A stretch of DNA of 64,000 nt from Isoetes taiwanensis (lineage: Eukaryota; Streptophyta; Lycopodiopsida; Isoetales; Isoetaceae). Location: assembly GCA_021234155.1 (NCBI GenBank), contig JAJEKV010000071.1, forward strand, positions 4,774,483-4,838,482. The letters run 5' to 3'. The notes beneath the pieces are model-generated. The model was not told the DNA's origin and searched no databases. It worked only from the letters and a program-made list of their open reading frames with translations. The position numbers were made by a program, and so were the translations under genes. This document shows, piece by piece, positions 1-13,855 of this stretch; within the stretch, counting starts at the first letter, position 1, and the number at the start of each line of letters is the position of its first letter.

Positions 1-3000
1 TACCATGTCTCCCCGTGGAATCGACCTAGCTGGGGTTTAAAACATACATGTCGAGAGTACATACATCAACATCATAAGACCATCACGAAGGATGGTTCAC
101 CACATATATGCATAGACAAAGATCAGCACATCACATGTGGAATCCTACCCAATGCTCGGACGCGAGGATGGGTGACAAGCTTGGGTCTCCGAGGTCATTG
201 CGGCAGCATTTAATTCATGGCAATGGATTTGGCTGGCATAAGAACATGGCTTAGGGTAGTCCTCCATCTGCCCCTCCTCACACTTTGCAGTAGGTTGAAA
301 AAGTGTTGGGACTTGATCAGAGTCCCGGCCGGATCCATAGCCAAAGGGCTATTCACGGGTTGCATCTCCCCATTCCGATGGGGGGTGGGATCACTCCCTC
401 GAGGGAGATCTACATCTTGACTCAAAGTGACTAGAGGGGGCCTTGCCCTTATTGACTTGAACCCAATGGAGAGTGACGATCACTCCCGCGGGTGTCGAGC
501 CCATGCCTTGCCCACATGCGGCGGCAAGCCAGTAGACCTAGTCCACAAAGTGATCCCGGTACACTTACACACCGGAGGATCGTTTAAGAGTCGAGAACAC
601 GAACCTCCTTATAAGCGGTCGCCCCTTCACCCACAACCAGTGTGGCTCTTGTACACGAGGCGAATTTACGGTGTGCTAAAGAGGCTAGCTGGGAGCATCG
701 CTTCTACCGGGCTTTAGGGTCTCTACCCCCTTCCCAATACAATGAGTCCATAGAGATACGTCATCATACATATCAGGAAGAACTAAAGAACAAGATCTAA
801 TCTATATCATAGAGTTAGGTTCTTTAGTTAGATCTTAGTATCACGGGATCTAAATGGTTGCTTATGGGCAATTTAATAGGCTAAACCTCTTGATTCGATG
901 ACTAGAAGGCGGTTTAGGCTATTAAATTGACTAAATACCGATCTTGGCTCGCTCCTCCGCTGAACTTCGACCATCCTGAACGCTAGAAGATGAAGCTAGA
1001 AAGGAAACTAACGAGCTAGATCGCTCGAATGCAACCTTATAACCCCAAAAAAGCTGCTTTCAATGTGTTTGTTTTGGTTTGTCATTTTTGCAAAAAACAA
1101 CATATAAAAGACCATGTGTTGTAATGTTAGAAAATGCTAGAAACAACTCGTATTTTTTTAGTGTGGTTTTCACACACAAAAGGCGTGTAGTTTTCATGCG
1201 TGGATTTTAGACAAAAACAATCGTAATTTTTATGTGTGGTTTTTCCACGTAGTTTTTATAGAGAAACAACGCATAGTTTTATGTGTGGTTTTAGCTTCGA
1301 AACAAAACAACACATAATTTTTTAGGCGTGGTCTTCACCTAAAAACAATGCATGGTCTTCATATGTAACATCTCTAGCATAGTTTTTTCTTCAATTATCC
1401 ACGTTATTTTCATCCTTCCACGTGTTGTTTTTGTACAATAACACATTTTTAATGTAGTTTTAAAGAAGCAATTTGTTGCATTCAAACAAAAAAACAATAA
1501 ATATAAGAAACTTAAAAATACGATTGTTTTAGGTTGTCGCAGGAAAGAGAATTACACTACATTAGTAAAACAAAGGAATTTTTGCATTGTCTTAAAACCA
1601 ATTGGTCTAAAAGTGGGCTTAAAAACCTATTCTATTCTTAAAATTAAACATAGTATATATTTCCAATTTGAAATACTACATAACTTCTTTAACTTCTTGT
1701 TGTTTTCAAAGCATCTGTGAGCAAATGTTGTAGTATTGAAGAATATGTTCTTTGCCAATAATGTGGCAAAAGTATTGAGAGAATATGTTCTTTGCCCTAA
1801 AAATGTGGCGAGCTCAAGCATAGAAGCGGCTGAGATAAGTAATTCAGATTGTAACAAAGACCAACCCCAAAGATATTCCAATCCCAATCGCAGCTTTATG
1901 TTACGCAACATATTTCAAAATGACTAATTAAACTTTATGTTCTAAAACATGGGATGAAAAAGCGGGGGCTTCCATATATCGCAAAGCGAAACAAGCAGAT
2001 CAATGTGAAAGCAAAAGGACAAATATGCTTATAAAAAAAAATATAACAAGGGAGATGCAAAAAACAAGGTTATGTTGTGAGAAACCCGGAGAAACCAAGG
2101 CGAGAATCGATGGTTGGCTATGAGAGTGTTGTTTTGCGTCCCGGAATTTTTGGAGGCGATTTGGCCATATATGGATGAAGGATTACATATTGGATCCTCG
2201 ATAGACTAGCTTTTCCACATTGTAGTAAAATGGTGAAGAGATAGAAAGCTAACTTCATCTGATAGAGCTGCTATCGTGAGTTGAAATGAGCAATTCTTGG
2301 AGAAGCGCAATAAGCGATTCTTGAGGAATGAAGCAAAGCTAAGCCTTAGAAATCCATGAGGAAGAAATTTGAGCAAAGAGCAAACAAATGGCCGGATCTT
2401 AAGGCTGCGAAGCCAGTGGATTTCAGGCTACCCGGTTTAGAGACCTACAGCAATGATTTAGAATCGTGATCTAGAATGTTCTTGAATTATACTATTGGCT
2501 AAGGTTGAGCAAACAAATGGCGAGAACTTAAAGCTGCCCGAGCGGCCGGGCTATTCAGTTTAGGGCCTACAATGATTAAGAATGCGTGATGTCTAGGATT
2601 CTCGGGGAGGAACCCAATCTGAGCCCGCTATCCAAGAATCAGTCCCTCTCGAGTGTCTGGGTGCAGCCCGTAAGAACTTAAGAAGGTTCTTCTTCCTCTC
2701 ATTTAATGCTCGTATTAAATGACACCGACTTCAGAAATGCCTCTTGCGCCCGCCATAAAATGCAATGTGTCATATGCTCATAATTAGATGCCGCCATAAA
2801 TGCCATGAATGCAGCGTGTCATGCGATGATAATTTTAAGGGAAGAAATTAGATGAGAACAAAAATTGGATCTTGCATTACAATAGGAAGGATTGGCTAAG
2901 GTTGAAAAAGTGTACTATTAGGCCTAGTGTACAATTCTTCTTCTTGGACTTCAATGGAAACCTCCCCAACTTTCATGGAACCTCCCCATTCCCCTCGAAA

Positions 3001-6000
3001 CCTCCCCCAACTTTCCGTGAAAAACCTCTAACTTTCCTTGTACAGTCGAAGAGGTCTCCACATCGGAAAAGAGGAGGTTTCCATGGAAACTCCCCACCTT
3101 TAAATTGGAAACCTTCCCATCTTTCCATGGAAACCTCCTCATCTTTCCGGGCATGACACGGAGAGGTTTCAATTAAGAAGAAAAGGTTTCTTTGGAGAGG
3201 TGGGGGAGGCTTCCATAAAAAAAAAAAAAAAAAAGCTCTTCTCGGGAATGGGTGTAATCACGATATCAATTTTGTTCTCATCGGGAAGGATTGGCTAAGG
3301 TTGAAAAAGTGTAGGCCCTAGTGTACAATTCTTCTCGCCTCGAAGTTGGACTTCAATGGAAACCTCCCCAACTTTCCATGGAACCTCCCCACTTTCCCTG
3401 GAAACCTCCCCAACTTCCGCGGAAACCTCCCCAACTTCCTTCGAAAAGAGGAGGTTTCCATGGAAACTTCCCCAGTGGAAACCTTCCCACCTTTTCGCGG
3501 GAAACCTCCTCATCTTTCCGGGCATGACTGGGGAGGTTTCCAATTAAAAAAAATGGGAGGTTTCCATGGAGAGGTGGGGAGGTTTCCATAAAAGTAAAAA
3601 AAAAAAAAAAAAGGCTCTTCTCTAAATTTGCATTTAAGACCCTCGTGCATCTCCTCGTCGTCTAATGGCAGGCGCACTGGCGTCCGTGGTTGCGGAATCA
3701 ATGACTATTTTTTGAAAAGTTAAAAATTTTAAATTGACTATTTTTCTAATATTGTTTTCTTTTCTTAAATCTCTTTGCTCTTTGCTTAATCAGCCAAAAG
3801 CTCTTTGCTTTATCTTGAGATGACAGGGAAGAAGTGCTTGAACACCAGAGCGAAACGAGAACACAATACTTGAATCTGGTGAAAAGTTAAAATTTTGAAT
3901 TAATGACTATTTTTCTAATAAGACCAGTTTTCTTTGCTTAATCTCTTTGCTCTTTGCTTAATCTGTTTAGAAAAAGCTCTTTGCTTGATCTTGAGATGCC
4001 GAGGGGAAGAAGTGCTTGAACATAGAATAATCGAGAACTCAATACTTGAATCGGTAAAGAGACGGGGAGGATTATGTGCAAGCTCTTAAAAAAAAAACAA
4101 TTTGTGTGCAAGCGGAATAAAAAACACGTGTCTGCAGGCTCTTGGTTTGATCTCTTTGCTTTTTGCTTAAAGCTCTTTTTAATCTGTCCGATGAAAAAGC
4201 TCTTTGCTTAATCTGCCGAGGAAAAAGGTAGGAAAGCATGAATGCTCAAATCCACAGCGGCGGCAAGAGCCATAAACATTGCCGCATCTTTGCACATTAC
4301 CATAATCTTGATCATCTTGACCATATAATTTGGCCGATTGTTGAAATTGGAAACCTCGATTTCCACCCAATCCGGCCCCCTTCAGCTCTAAATACGCTCA
4401 TCTTCCCGGAGGCTCGATTCTCACTCCCCCGCTTTCCAATCAAACCAAAACAAACTAATGTGCAAAACGATCCACAACAATCCAATAACACAAATCCGCC
4501 AACAAAGCTCCAAAGCGTAAAAGGGATGCGCCTCCGGAAATCTGCTTCAAGAATGTAAATGTAGAACCGAAATGGAAAAGGTATACTAAAAGAAAGGATT
4601 AAATTTGGACGTCTGGTTCATTATGAATAGCTGCTTGTCATAAATAGAAAGATTATTATATTTTTAGAATCTTATAGAAACCTCCCCAGGTTAGCAAAAT
4701 TGGAAACCTCGGGCTTTGGTAGAAAGGCTGGGAGGTTTTGGCGGGAAGAAAATGGGGAAGGTTTCCAGTCCTTGGGAGTCTAACCCAAATCGGGTGACTA
4801 TAATTTGAGCGTCTACCACGTTCTTGGATATTATAAGACTAAATAGCCTGTTGACTTTTTTAGCACAATCATGGATTAACAATTTGGAAAGGGTAAAACA
4901 GAACTCGTCAACTGTCCCTTAAATTTCAGATACCATCAAGCAAAGTAGGTCACCATTCTTGAAAATCTTGAGCCATTCGATCAAGAATGAAAAAGACTTG
5001 CAAAAAGCAGGGTAGAATCCGGTTTTATCTTTGGTTGATGTTGGAGAACAAAATGGGATCAGCCATCCCATCCCCCCAAGAAAGACTGTAGAATCAAGGA
5101 GCATCCAACGACGCTCCCTGATTCTGTAGGTCATAAGGGCAGCAAGAATGGCTTCCCCCATTCATTCTCCACTACATCATGTTCAAATAACATGCATTTT
5201 CCCCCCTTGGTATATTAAAACCATTTAAAAAAAAACACAGGTCGATATTTTGAGATTTAAGCTAGCTAAACATGACGATTTTCTAATTTTCTTGCATTGA
5301 TTGGTCGACTCTCTCTGACTTTGTCCTAATAGCTTGCGATCACACCCCAACAAATAGTACGTTCAATTTTTTTTTACATTATCCTATTTATTCCTTCAAT
5401 TTGTCTTTTAATTCCATGGATTCCATTATTTTGACATTTTTCTAATGCAAATTCATTAAGCAAAATTTCATTATTTTTGGACAATACAATTTATGGACCA
5501 TTTTGGCTTTCATCATCAATGATTTATTTCCATACACTAATTGACATCCTCTTGCGGTGCTGCGAGATGCCTCAACAACATGCGGGGTATCTTGATAGTA
5601 TTGGGTATCCTCTTCTTGTTTGATAGTTCCCAAGCATAGTGTCGATAATCTCTAGTTCTATCGCGGTCACTAGCGAGTTATTGGGACTACAAAGAGAATG
5701 ATGGCTAAATGTTAGAATAATCATCGAGAGACTTACAAAAAAAAAAAAAAAATCGCGACAAGCCCTTATTCACAGCGATTATACATACGAGTTTTATGTG
5801 ACGATTTAACGTCGAATAATCGTAAACTTATTAGTCAGAACATATTTGAATAGTTGGCAAATTAATCGGAGAATTAGTCGGTTTATTAGTCATTATTGTC
5901 AGACTAATACTCGGGGGGCCTAAAATCGGCTTATTAGTGAGATATATCGTCATCTTTTTAATTAGGTAATTCGGTATTTTATTAGTCAATGCAATAGTTA

Positions 6001-6116
6001 GAATATTGGTCATTATATTTCTTTGGTCTATGAAGTATTGTGTGATGATTATAATGCAATAGTTAAAATATTGGTCATTATATTTCTTTGGTCTATGAAG
6101 TATGTGTGATGATTAT
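1..6116 (+). repeat. Array unit 0 (left-truncated by window edge)
   Basis: Position 1 corresponds to about base 146 of the unit (compare TACCATGTCTCC at about 6262), so only the first ~145 bp are missing. All segments are present in the standard order: LTR-like part to about 720, hairpins about 785-950, AT-rich subrepeats about 1130-1400, the GGAAACCTCC foldback blocks about 2950-3615, the CTTTGC block about 3770-4230, the ORF remnant 4919-5161 and the TTATTAGTC block about 5815-6110. It holds no other gene. Confidence 0.9.
4919..5161 (-). pseudogene. Recurring minus-strand ORF remnant of the array unit
   Basis: An 80-codon ORF with the core MGWLIPFCSPTSTKDK and, further on, KNGDLLCLMVSEI. 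Related remnants appear at the same unit position in other copies: 18,898-19,083, 29,298-29,510, 35,526-35,774 and 41,839-42,027. They share the MGWLIPFCSPTSTKDKPDST and NGDLLCLMVS parts but differ in start, end and frame through small indels. The repeated recovery of the same reading frame suggests that an ancestral unit carried an exon of a real gene. I do not recognise the family. The copies are too short and too variable to be called functional. Confidence 0.3.
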
Positions 6117-8434
6117 TGTGACATCCCTACTCATATAAGGTGCACTCATGAAGTATACAAATAGGAGTTCATCCCCATACCAGCTCCATGCTAATATAGG
6201 CCCCTCCACGTATCGCTGCAACCTTGAAGAGTTCCGATTGGGGAAGAATGAAGGGGTCATTTACCATGTCTCCCTCGTGGTCGACCTATTGCGGAAGCGT
6301 AAACATACATGTCAAGAGTACATACATCAACATCATAAGACCATCGCGAAGGATGGTTCACCACATATATGCATAGAAAAAGATCAGCACATCACATGTG
6401 GAATCCTACCCAATGCTGGGACACGGGGATGGGTGACAAGCTTGGGTCTCCAGGAGGTCATTTGAGACATAATTCATGGCAATGGTTTTTGGCATAAGAA
6501 CATGGCTTAGGTAGTCCACTCCATCACCCCCTCTCCCACACTTTGCAGAGTAGGTTGAAAAGTGTTGGGACTTATGATCAGAGTGGGATCCATAGCGAAA
6601 GGGGCTATTCTGGGTTGCATCTCCCGATTCGATGGGGCAGGTAGGGATCACTCCCTCGAGATCTACATCTTGACTCAAAGTGACTAGAGGGCCCTTGCCC
6701 TTATTCGACTTGAACTCCAATGGAGAGTGACGATCACTCCACGGGTGTCGAGCCCATGCCTTGCCCACACGCAGCGGGCAAGCCATTAAAGACCTAGTCC
6801 ACAAATGATCCCTGCACACCTTACACACCCGGAGGGATCGTTCAAGAGTCGAACCACGAACCTCCTTATAAGCCGCCCCCTTCACCCACAACCAGGTGTG
6901 GCTCTTGCATACCAGGCAATTTTACAAGTATTGCTAAAAGAGGCTAGCTAGGAGCATCAACTACCCGAGGGCTTTGGTCTCTACCCCTTCCCAATACAAT
7001 GAGTCCATAGAGAATCGTCATCATACATATCACAAAGAACTAAAGAACAAGATCTAATCTATATCATAGAGTTAGGTTCTTTAGTTAGATCTTAATATCT
7101 GGGATCTAAATGGGCGCTATGGGCAATTTAATAGGCTAAACCCTCTTGATTCGATGACTAGAAGGCGGTTTAGGCTATTAAATTAGATTCAAATACGGAT
7201 CCTTGGCTCGCTCCTCCCTTTTTTGAACTCGACCATCCTGTTGAAGCGCTAGAAGATGAAGCTAGAAAGGGAAACTAACGAGCTAGATCGCTCGAATGCG
7301 AGCACTATAACCCCAAAAAGGCTGCTCAATGTGTTGTTTTTTCTTTGTCATTTTTGCAAAAAAACAACATATAAAGACCATGTGTTGTAATGTTAAAATG
7401 CTAGAAACAACTCGTATTTTTTTTAGTGTGGTTTTCACACACAAAAGACGTGTAGTTTTCATGCGTGGATTTTAGACAAAAACAATGCGTAATTTTTATG
7501 TGTGGTTTTCCGTGGTTTTATAGAGAAACAACATAGTTTTATGTGTGGTTTTAGCTCAGAAACAAAAACAACACATAATTTTTAGACGTGGTCTTCACCT
7601 AAAAACAATGCATGGTCTTCATATGTAACATCTCTAGCATAGTTTTTCTTCAATTATCCACGTTATTTTCATCCTTCCACGTGTTGTTTTTTGTACAATA
7701 ACACATTTTTTAATGTAGTTTTAAAGAAACAATTTGTTGCATTCAAACAAAAACAATAAATATAAGAAACTTAAGAAATACGATTGTTTCCGGTTGTCAC
7801 GAGGAAAGAGAATTACACTACATTAGTAAAACAAAGGAATTTTTGCATTGTCTTAAAAACCAATTGGTCTCCGTGGACGCTAAAAACCTATTCTATTCTT
7901 AAAAATTAAACATAGTATATATTTCCAATTTGAAATACTACATAACTTCTTTAACTTCTTGTTGTTTTCAAAGCATACAGTAGCAATGTTGTAGTATTGG
8001 AAGAATATGTTGCTGCCAATAATGTGGCAAAGTATTGAGAGAATATGTTCTTTGCCCTAAAAATGTGGCGAGCTCAAGCATAGAAGCAGGCTGAGATAAG
8101 TAATTGATTGTAACAAAGACCAACCTCACCGATATATTCCAATCCCAATGCACTTCGCTTTATTTTTACGAACATATTTCAAATGACAATTCGCTTTATG
8201 TTCTAAAAACATTGGATGAAAAAGCAGGGGCTTCCATATATACGCAAGCCCGAAACAAAGCGGATCAATGTGAAAGCAAAAGGACAAATATGCTTATAAA
8301 AAAAAATATAACAAGGGAGATGCCAAAAAACAAGGTTATGTTGTGAGAACCCAGAGAAACCAAGGCAGAATCGATGGTTGGCTATGAGAGTGTTGTTTCG
8401 CGTCGGAATCTTTGGAGGCATTGGATGAGCATAT

Positions 8435-9905
8435 TCACCCTTATTCCTTAATCTATCTCATGTGCATAAAGTTCCTCGTTTGTGGGGTATGCAAGTACAA
8501 AATTTGCTATCTTTGTATAACAAGATTAACAAAATACTATAAGATTTCAAAGAATACTATATGGTGTTGATTTAAGTAAGTGCAAAATACAATTATGAGG
8601 GCTCTCGGCGCTATGTCACTTAGATGTGAATATGCACCCAAACCAAAGGGGGTTCAAGGGGATTTTAATTTAAATATATTGGACCCAATGGTTGTGTTAA
8701 TTAATGTCAATGGTAGTTATGTGTTGGTTGTTAATGTCAATGGTTGTTATGTGTTGGATTTGTTATGTGTTGGGGATTTAATTTTTTATATGTTGGATGT
8801 CGATGATTTATGTTGCAAAAAATTTTAGGGACATCACCCCGATTGTGACAAAAATTTTAGAATTCAAACCAGGAAAAAACTAGAATTCATTTGGGGCTTT
8901 CATCACCTATAGCTTTTTGAATTTGATCACAATAAAACAAATAGAACATAAGTAAAAGTTACCATAAGGATGAAGCGATTCATCCCATTATTAAAGAAAG
9001 TCATAAAGTTTGCAACACAAAGAAAACCCCATTATTATGCTACATATTGTTACTTCGCTACAACTATTTCTCTTTCACAATGACACCATTGTTTATCAAT
9101 CCATATGATTTTGGATGCTCCATCTCTAGCTTAAAGGTAATGCATGATTCACCTTATGGTTCGATTAAAGTTCCAAACCTACAATATAAATGCATTCTTG
9201 TAGACTCTTGTTTGGTGATCTGCGTGACATGGAAAAGGCGTGGAATAATCCATGTTGTGTGCATAAGAATCCGTTTGTTGATTGAAGCTAAAAGGCTAGC
9301 TGCTATGAACAATCCGTGACTGGAATATCAAGAGTTGGAAGCAAGCGGAGGGCCTAAACTTGAATCTGCGGCAAATCTTAGGGAAGGAAACAAAGGGGGT
9401 TTTGCGGCACTACATTGTAGAATCGAAACCAATACCTTGTAAAAGAAAGCGATATACTAAAGCGAAGAAACATTAAAAACAAATACCTTTGTAAGTGTGA
9501 GCAAAAAATCCATCTAAGTGGTAGTAAAATCCACTCGGCAATAAGAATCCAAGAGGGCAAGTACACATGCATATGCACACATGCATACACATGCACATAC
9601 ACTTGCACTTGCACTTGCACATGCACAATACACATGCACATGCACATGCACATGCAATACACATGCACACACATACACATGCATGTGCACATGCAATGCA
9701 TACACATGCTTGGGTGTTCATGCACAAACACATGCAGAGGAAGACAACAACCCTGGATTGTTCCAACCAGCGAAAATCAACGGCCCATAAAGGGTGCACT
9801 CTAGAAATACTATTTAGTACACCTCAACGAATACAACAATGAAATCATAGAAAAACCATGTGAAAAAACGTATAAAATCTAAAAGTAACCCCTGTTATTG
9901 TGCTA
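8435..9905. mobile_element. 1.47 kb insertion of unknown type in unit 1
   Basis: Other units read GGAGCGATTTGGCCATATATGG where this unit is interrupted for about 1.47 kb. CATAT flanks both sides (8,430-8,434 and 9,906-9,910), which could be a 5-bp target duplication, though flanking indels make this uncertain. No terminal inverted repeats, no poly(A) and no TG...CA ends are evident. ORFs at 8,580-8,828 (with VNGSYVLVVNVNGCYVL-type repeats) and 9,047-9,319 match nothing I recognise. Confidence 0.6.
9563..9737 (+). repeat. Alternating purine-pyrimidine tract (ACATGC hexamers)
   Basis: About 170 bp of ACATGC, ACTTGC and ACACATGC units, almost entirely alternating purine and pyrimidine. His/Met/Thr-rich or Cys/Met-rich ORFs across it are translations of the repeat. 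Sequence of this kind can adopt left-handed DNA. Confidence 0.85.
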
Positions 9906-12900
9906 CATATGGAATGAAGGGATTACGTATTGGATCCTTGATAGACTAGCTTTTAGACACGTAAAAGTAAAATGGTGAAGAGATAGAAAGCTAACTTCAT
10001 CGATAGAGCTGCTATCAGAGTTGAAATGGCAATTCTTGAGAAAGACTACAATAAAAGCGATTCTTGAGGGAATGAAGCAAGCTCGCCTTAGAAATCCATG
10101 AGAGGAAGAAATTTGAGCAAAGAGCAAACAAATGGCAGATCTTAAAACATGGCATTTGGGATTTCGGGCTACTCGGTTTAGGGCCTACAATGATTTAGAA
10201 TCGTGATCTAGAATGTTCTTGAATTATACTTATTGGCTAAGGTTGAGCAAACAAATGGCGAACTTAAAACATTTGAAACGGTGGCTATTCGGTTTAGGGC
10301 CTACAATGATTAAGAATCGTGATGTCTGGGATTACGGGAGGAACCCCAATCGGAGCCCCTTCTCGAATCGATTATCTCGAGGAAGTGTCTCGGTGCAGCC
10401 GGTAAGAACTTAAGAAGGTTCTTCTTCCTCTCATTTAATGCTACGTATTAAATGACAGCGACTTCGAGAAATGCCTCTTGGCCCGCCATAAATGCAATGT
10501 CCTTATGCTCATAATTAGATGCCCATAAATGCCATAGATACAGCGTGTCATGCGATGATAATTTTAAGGAAGAAATTAGATGAGAACAAAAATTGGATCT
10601 TGCATTACAATAGGAAGGATTGGCTAAGGTTGAAAAAAGTGTACAACATTAGGCCTAGTGTACAATTCTTCTCATGGGAGTTGGACTTCAATGAAACCTC
10701 CCCAACTTTCCATGGAACCTCCCCCATTCCTGGAAACCTCCCCAACTTTCCGTGGAAACCTCCTAACTTTCCTTGTGCGGTCGAAGAGGGTCTCCACATG
10801 GAAAAGAGGGGAGGTTTCCATGAAGGCCTTCCCCTGCTTTAAAGTGGAAACCTTCCCACCTTTAAAGTGAAACCTCCTCATCTTTGGGCATGACACGGAG
10901 GTTTCCAATTAAGAAAAAAAAGGGAGGTTTCTATGGGAGGTGGGAGGACTCCATAAAAGTAAAAAAAAAAGCTCTTCTCGGGGAATGCGGGTGTCACGAT
11001 TATCAATTTTTTTTCTCATTAGGAAGGATTGGCTAAGGTTGAAAAAGTGTAGGCCCTAGTGTACAATTCTTCTCGCCGGGTTGGACTTCAATGGAAACCT
11101 CCCCAACTTTCCATGGAACCTCCCACTTTCCACGGAAACCTCCCCAACTTTCGTGGAAGCCTCCCCAACTTTCCTTATGCGGAAAAGGGAGGTTTCCATG
11201 GAAACTCCCCCTGCTTAAGGTGGAAACCTTCCCACCTTTTAGTGGAAACCTCCTCATCTTTGGGCATGACACTGGGGGGGTTTCAATTAAAAAAAAATGG
11301 GAGGTTTCCATGGGAAAGATGAGGGAGGTTCCATAAAAGTAAAAAAAAAAAAAAAAGCTCTTCTCTAAATTTGCACGAAGACCCTCGTGCATCTACCTCC
11401 CTCGTCGTCTTAATGGCGGCGCACTCCGTCCGTGGTGGTTGCGGAATCAATGGCTATTTTTTTTTGAAAAGTTAAAAATTTTAAATTGACTATTTTCTAA
11501 TATTTGTTTTCTTTTCTTAAAATCTCTTTGCTCTTTGCTTAATCATTAAAGCTCTTTGCTTTATCTTGAGATGTGAGGGAAGAAGTGCTTGAACACTTAG
11601 GCAGACACGAGAACACAATACTTGAATACGGTGAAAAGTTAAAAATTTTGAATTAATGACTATTTTCTCATGACCGTTTTCTTTGCTTAATCTCTTTGCT
11701 CTTTGCTTAATCTGCTAGAAAAAGCTCTTTGCTTGATCTTGAGATAGCCAGGGGAAGAAGTGCTTGAACACAGAGCCGAATCGAGAACTCAATACTTGAA
11801 TCGGTAAAGAGGCAGGGGAGGATTATGTGCAAGCGAGGAAATAAAAAACCTTAATTTGTGTGCAATAGGAAATAAAAAAAAAAAACATTGTCTATGAGCT
11901 CTTTGCTTGATCTCTTTGCTTTTGCTTAAAGCTCTTTGCTTAATCTGTCGGAAAAGCTCTTTGCTTAATCTGCCGAGAAAAAAGGTGAGCAAGCATGAAT
12001 GCTCAAATCCCGGCGGCGGCAAGAGCCATAAACATTGCTTGCATCTTCCCGATTTCGCCAATCTTGGTCATCTTGACCATATAATTTGGCGATTGTTGAA
12101 ATTGGAAACCTCGATTTCAGGCCAATCAGCGCCCTCTTGACTCTAAATAAAAGCTTCCCGAGGCTCGATTTTCCTCCTGCTCAATCAAACCAAAACAAAC
12201 TAATGTGCAAAGCGATCCCTTGACAATCCAATAACACAAATCCGCCAACATGGCCCTGAAGCGCCAAAGAGGATGCCGCTCGAAATACTGCTTCAAGAAT
12301 GTGCATGTAGAACCGAAATGGAAAAGGTATACTAAAAAGAAAGGATTAAATTTGGACGTCTGGTTCATTATGAATAGCTGCTTGTCATAAATAGAAAGAT
12401 TATTATATTTTTAGAATCTTATAGAAACCTCCCCAGGTTAGCAAAATTGGAAACCTCCCCGGGCTTTGGTAGAAAGGCTGGGGAGGTTTTTATGGAAAAT
12501 GGGGAAGGTTTCCGGTCCTTAAGGAGTCTAACCGTCGGGTGACTATAATTTGGCGTCTACCGCGTTCTTGGATATTATAAGCCTAAATAGCACATTGACT
12601 TTTTTAGCACAATCATGGATTAACAATTTGGAAAGGGTAAAAGCGAGAACTTCGTCAAGCTGTCCCTTAAATTTCGGATACCATCAAGCAAAGTAGGTCA
12701 CCATTCTTGAAAAATCTTGAGCCATTACGATCAAGAATGAAAAAAGACTTGCAAAAAACGGTAGAATCGGTTTATCTTTGGTTGATGTTGGAGAACAAAA
12801 TGGGATCAACCATCCATCCCCCCTTAAGACACTGTAGAATCAAGGGCATCCAGCGGCGGCTCCACGATTACATGTAAGGTCATAAGAGCGACAAAATAGC

Positions 12901-13855
12901 TTCCCCATTCATTCTCCACTACATCATGTTCAAATAACATGCATTTTCCCCCTTGGTATATTAAAACCCTTTGGCTAAAAAAAACGGGAATTCGATATTT
13001 TTTGAGATTTAAGCTAGCTAAACATGGCGATTTTCTAATTTTTCTTTGCATTGATTGGTCGGCTCTCTGACTTTGTCCTAATAGCTTGCGATCACACCCC
13101 AACAAATAGCGTTCAATTTTTTACATTATCCTATTTATTCCTTCAATTTGTCTTTTAATTCCATGGATTCCATTATTTTGACATTTTCTAATGCAAATTC
13201 ATTAAGCAAAATTTCATTATTTTTGGACAATACACGAATTTATGGACCATTTTGGCTTTTTTGTCATCAATATTTGTTTCCATACACTAATTGACATCCT
13301 CTGCGAGTGCTGCGGATGCCTCGGTAACATGCGGGTATCTTGATAGTATTGGGTATCCTCTTCTTGTTTGATAGTTCCCAAGCATAGTCGATAATCTCTA
13401 GTTCTATGCGGTCACTAACGATTATTGGGACTACAAAGAGAATGATGGCTAAATGTTAGAATAATCATCGAGGAGAGACTTATAAAACAAGCAGCGCACA
13501 AGCCCTTATTCGGCGATTATACATACGAGTTTTATGTGGCGATTTAGCGTCGAATAATAATCGTCGACTTATTAGTCGGAACATATTTGAATAGTCGACA
13601 AATTAATCGGAGAATTAGTCGGTTTATTAGTCATTAATTAATCGGACTAATACTCGGGGGGCCTAATCGGCTTATTAGTCGGATATATCGTCATCTTTTT
13701 AATTAGGTAATTGGTATTTTATTAGTCAATGCAATAGTTAGAATATTGGTCATTATATTTCTTTGGTCTATGAAGTATTGTGTGATGATTATAATGCAAT
13801 AGTTAAAATATTGGTCATTATATTTCTGGTCTATGAAGTATTGTGTGATGATTAT

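Larger units (their letters stand above)
6117..13855 (+). repeat. Array unit 1 (carries a 1.47 kb insertion)
   Basis: A full unit of 7739 bp. Removing the insertion at about 8435-9905 leaves about 6.27 kb. Segment order matches the other units. The two GGAAACCTCC blocks lie at about 10,680-10,970 and 11,080-11,360, and the CTTTGC block at about 11,520-11,980. Confidence 0.9.

Noticed and set aside
8580-9319. Two plus-strand ORFs (82 and 90 codons) in the unit 1 insertion as genes.
   Set aside because: They are short, show no family signature and have no supported splice sites. One contains a simple internal repeat.
9473-9842. Cys/Met-rich and His-rich ORFs on both strands.
   Set aside because: They read through the ACATGC hexamer tract; all frames are open because the repeat contains no stop codon.
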